Source: Phycisphaeraceae bacterium (GTDB lineage Bacteria > Planctomycetota > Phycisphaerae > Phycisphaerales > UBA1924). From it: a stretch of 42,315 bases of DNA. The stretch lies in the NCBI GenBank assembly GCA_009827215.1, contig WUAJ01000002.1, positions 1 to 42,315 on the forward strand, in the 5' to 3' direction. Made by a program: the position numbers and the translations under genes. Below are positions 41,136 through 42,315 of this stretch, piece by piece; within the stretch, counting starts at the first letter, position 1, and each line of letters starts with the position of its first letter. The notes beneath the pieces are model-generated. The model did not search any database. It saw nothing but the letters and a program-made list of their open reading frames with translations, and was not told where the DNA came from.

Positions 41136-41645
41136 ATGAGCACGACTGAATCGACTCCAACTGAACTGGATCTTCAGATGATGCGCCGAGCGTTGGAACT
41201 CGCGGATCAAGCGCAGCAGATTGGAGAGGTCCCAGTCGGAGCGGTGGTGTACGAAACAGACAGCGGCACCATCCTCGGCGAGGGATCCAACACACGCGAG
41301 TGCGACAAGAACCCCACAGGACACGCAGAGTTCACCGCGATCCTCAACGCGTGCAAATGGATCGACGACTGGCGCCTGAATCACTGCACCCTTGCGGTCA
41401 CGCTTGAGCCGTGTCCGATGTGTGCTGGATTGATCGTTAACGCGCGTGTGGGACGAGTGATCTACGGCGCGGATGATCCCAAAGCGGGAGCCGTGCGTTC
41501 GCTATACAACCTCTGCGATGACGAGCGTCTGAACCATCGTTCAGACATCATCCCAGGCGTCATGGCTCAGGAGTCGTCCGAAGTGCTCAAAGCGTTCTTC
41601 AAGCGTCTGAGGTCGGTTGGAGAGGACGCACGCGATCAAGACTGA
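41136..41645 (+). CDS. tadA: tRNA-specific adenosine deaminase
   Basis: Converts adenosine 34 of tRNA-Arg to inosine. The 170-residue protein carries the zinc-deaminase motifs GHAEFTAI (catalytic His-Ala-Glu) and TLEPCPMCAGLI (the Cys pair), as well as GEVPVGAVVY and RVGRVIYGADDPKAGAVRS, close to TadA/ADAT2. The ATG at 41136 (MSTTESTPTE) is chosen; an ATG at 41115 overlaps the tatC end and would add seven residues. A non-tRNA cytidine or guanine deaminase is possible but less likely given the motifs. It is convergent with dnaA across the AT-rich gap. Confidence 0.9.
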   Translation: MSTTESTPTELDLQMMRRALELADQAQQIGEVPVGAVVYETDSGTILGEGSNTRECDKNPTGHAEFTAILNACKWIDDWRLNHCTLAVTLEPCPMCAGLIVNARVGRVIYGADDPKAGAVRSLYNLCDDERLNHRSDIIPGVMAQESSEVLKAFFKRLRSVGEDARDQD

Positions 41646-42063
41646 TCTATCTGGATCATCGAAGATACCTTCAGATTCCAGATGGATCACTCCATTGGGT
41701 TATCCCACAGTTGCCCACACTCATGTGGAGTGCTCACACGATCTTGACACTAATGCTTCTTGGAAGTCTCTTCTCTTCACCCTCGATTGAATAAGAATTC
41801 AGTGGTGGTGGTAATTAGAGCGCCTAAATGGTGAATAAACAATTTCAATAGTATCTAAACCTTTCTATGCCAGATACTTATAACCTCAATAAACACGCAC
41901 AGAACTTGTCGGTTGTCTGTCAACAATTGGACATAGCGCTCGATCAATCTGAGCCTGTTTGGAGTGGTGCTGTGACAATTGTGAAGATGACAGCGCGCAT
42001 CGGAGCGCAATTCCGCGCTTATCCACGGCTTATCCCCACAGTTGGTGACAATTGAAAGTGCGT
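41646..42063. other. Candidate replication origin (oriC) between tadA and the 3' end of dnaA
   Basis: This 418-bp gap holds no supported gene. It is AT-rich, most of all at about 41751-41900. DnaA-box-like sites (consensus TTATCCACA) lie near both ends: TTATCCCAC at 41700, TTGCCCACA at 41711, TTATCCACG at 42019 and TTATCCCCA at 42030; one is 8 of 9, the others weaker. The 10-mer GTGACAATTG is repeated at 41972 and 42045, with a third CAATTG at 41924. Such a mix of clustered DnaA sites and an AT-rich tract next to dnaA is what bacterial origins look like, but no box is perfect, so the call is tentative. Confidence 0.5.
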
Positions 42064-42315
42064 TTATGAGCCGGAACCGACACGCAGTCGTGACTCGATC
42101 GCGAGCACATCGCTGTGGAGTGATTCATCATCCTTGGATTTGGAAGTGATCGTGCGCACGGCATGCATGACTGTGGTGTGGTCGCGGCCCCCAAAGTGGG
42201 CGCCGACTTCTTCCAAGGAATGCCGCGTGTATTTGCGTGAGAGGTACATCCCGACTTGTCTTGGGAGCGCGATGGACTTGTGACGGCGCTTGCCGAGGAT
42301 CTCTGTGCGTTTGAC
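42064..42315 (-). CDS. dnaA: Chromosomal replication initiator DnaA, C-terminal part (partial)
   Basis: The last 83 codons of dnaA are present; the gene starts outside the window. The segment VKRTEILGKRRHKSIALPRQ leads into VGMYLSRKYTRHSLEEVGAH and FGGRDHTTVMHAVRTI, the helix-turn-helix signature of domain IV that reads DnaA boxes. DnaA opens the origin for replication. The gene is transcribed toward the candidate origin, so the candidate lies past its stop codon rather than before its start. dnaN, often the next gene, is at 15981, on the other strand. Confidence 0.95.
   Translation of the reverse strand, partial: VKRTEILGKRRHKSIALPRQVGMYLSRKYTRHSLEEVGAHFGGRDHTTVMHAVRTITSKSKDDESLHSDVLAIESRLRVGSGS

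Noticed and set aside
41867-42055. Short open frame (62 codons) inside the tadA-dnaA gap
   Set aside because: No ribosome site, no family similarity, and it runs through the DnaA-box-like sites, so the gap is better read as non-coding.
1-42315. tRNA, rRNA, CRISPR, insertion sequence or phage signals
   Set aside because: No T-loop/anticodon-stem pattern, no rRNA-like stretch, no regularly spaced direct repeats and no transposase or integrase motif were found by eye; a dedicated scan could still find a short tRNA.

Overview
The window looks like a chromosomal segment of a planctomycete, most likely of the class Phycisphaerae. The evidence is four secreted proteins with the paired GC-type dockerin tail (two copies of NFLDVSAFL followed by a terminal GCP), a PEP-CTERM-like sorting tail ending in RRRR, a zinc-ribbon membrane protein of planctomycete style, and a Gram-negative outer-membrane gene set (bamA, skp/ompH, lpxD, lpxC). 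No rRNA, tRNA, CRISPR array, insertion sequence or phage gene was seen. Species cannot be named from the sequence alone.

Layout. 1-1900: start of a minus-strand membrane protein, a PEP-CTERM-like surface protein with a structured leader, and an orphan gene. 1903-6537: clpC (minus) divergent from lpd (plus). 6753-13603: a run of exported proteins on the plus strand, four with C-terminal dockerins, separated by strong intrinsic terminators. 13687-17563: transketolase (minus), dnaN (plus), and a small membrane protein (minus). 17725-23041: the envelope cluster bamA-skp-lpxD-lpxC. 23199-25577: a lipoprotein, an anchored protein, then rpsI and rplM (minus). 25843-31811: a CPBP-type intramembrane protease, two tandem VTT-domain (TVP38/TMEM64) proteins, a zinc-ribbon membrane protein, an MBL-fold hydrolase and pyrE. 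32104-36767: an exported protein, lysS, an Rrf2 regulator with a palindromic operator, and a MoxR ATPase. 37077-39960 (minus): ECF sigma factor, its probable anti-sigma partner, and an exported PDZ/coiled-coil protein. 40049-42315: tatC, tadA, an AT-rich 418-bp gap with DnaA-box-like sites (candidate oriC), and the 3' end of dnaA.

How the genes work together. bamA-skp-lpxD-lpxC make and assemble the outer membrane; tatC, the Skp-like chaperone and the exported dockerin and PEP-CTERM proteins fit a cell with an elaborate surface. The rest is housekeeping: translation (rpsI, rplM, lysS, tadA), replication (dnaA, dnaN), proteolysis (clpC), and carbon and pyrimidine metabolism (lpd, tkt, pyrE).

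The signals most worth a second look are: a set of genes without a Shine-Dalgarno that carry a TANNNT hexamer 6-7 nt before the start codon (possible leaderless mRNAs); a nested palindrome over the Rrf2 promoter; a chain of mutually exclusive CCCC/GGGG hairpins between pyrE and an exported protein; a roughly 75-residue periplasmic insertion in TatC; and the candidate origin lying downstream of dnaA, with dnaN about 25 kb away. All identifications come from reading motifs; no database search was run.
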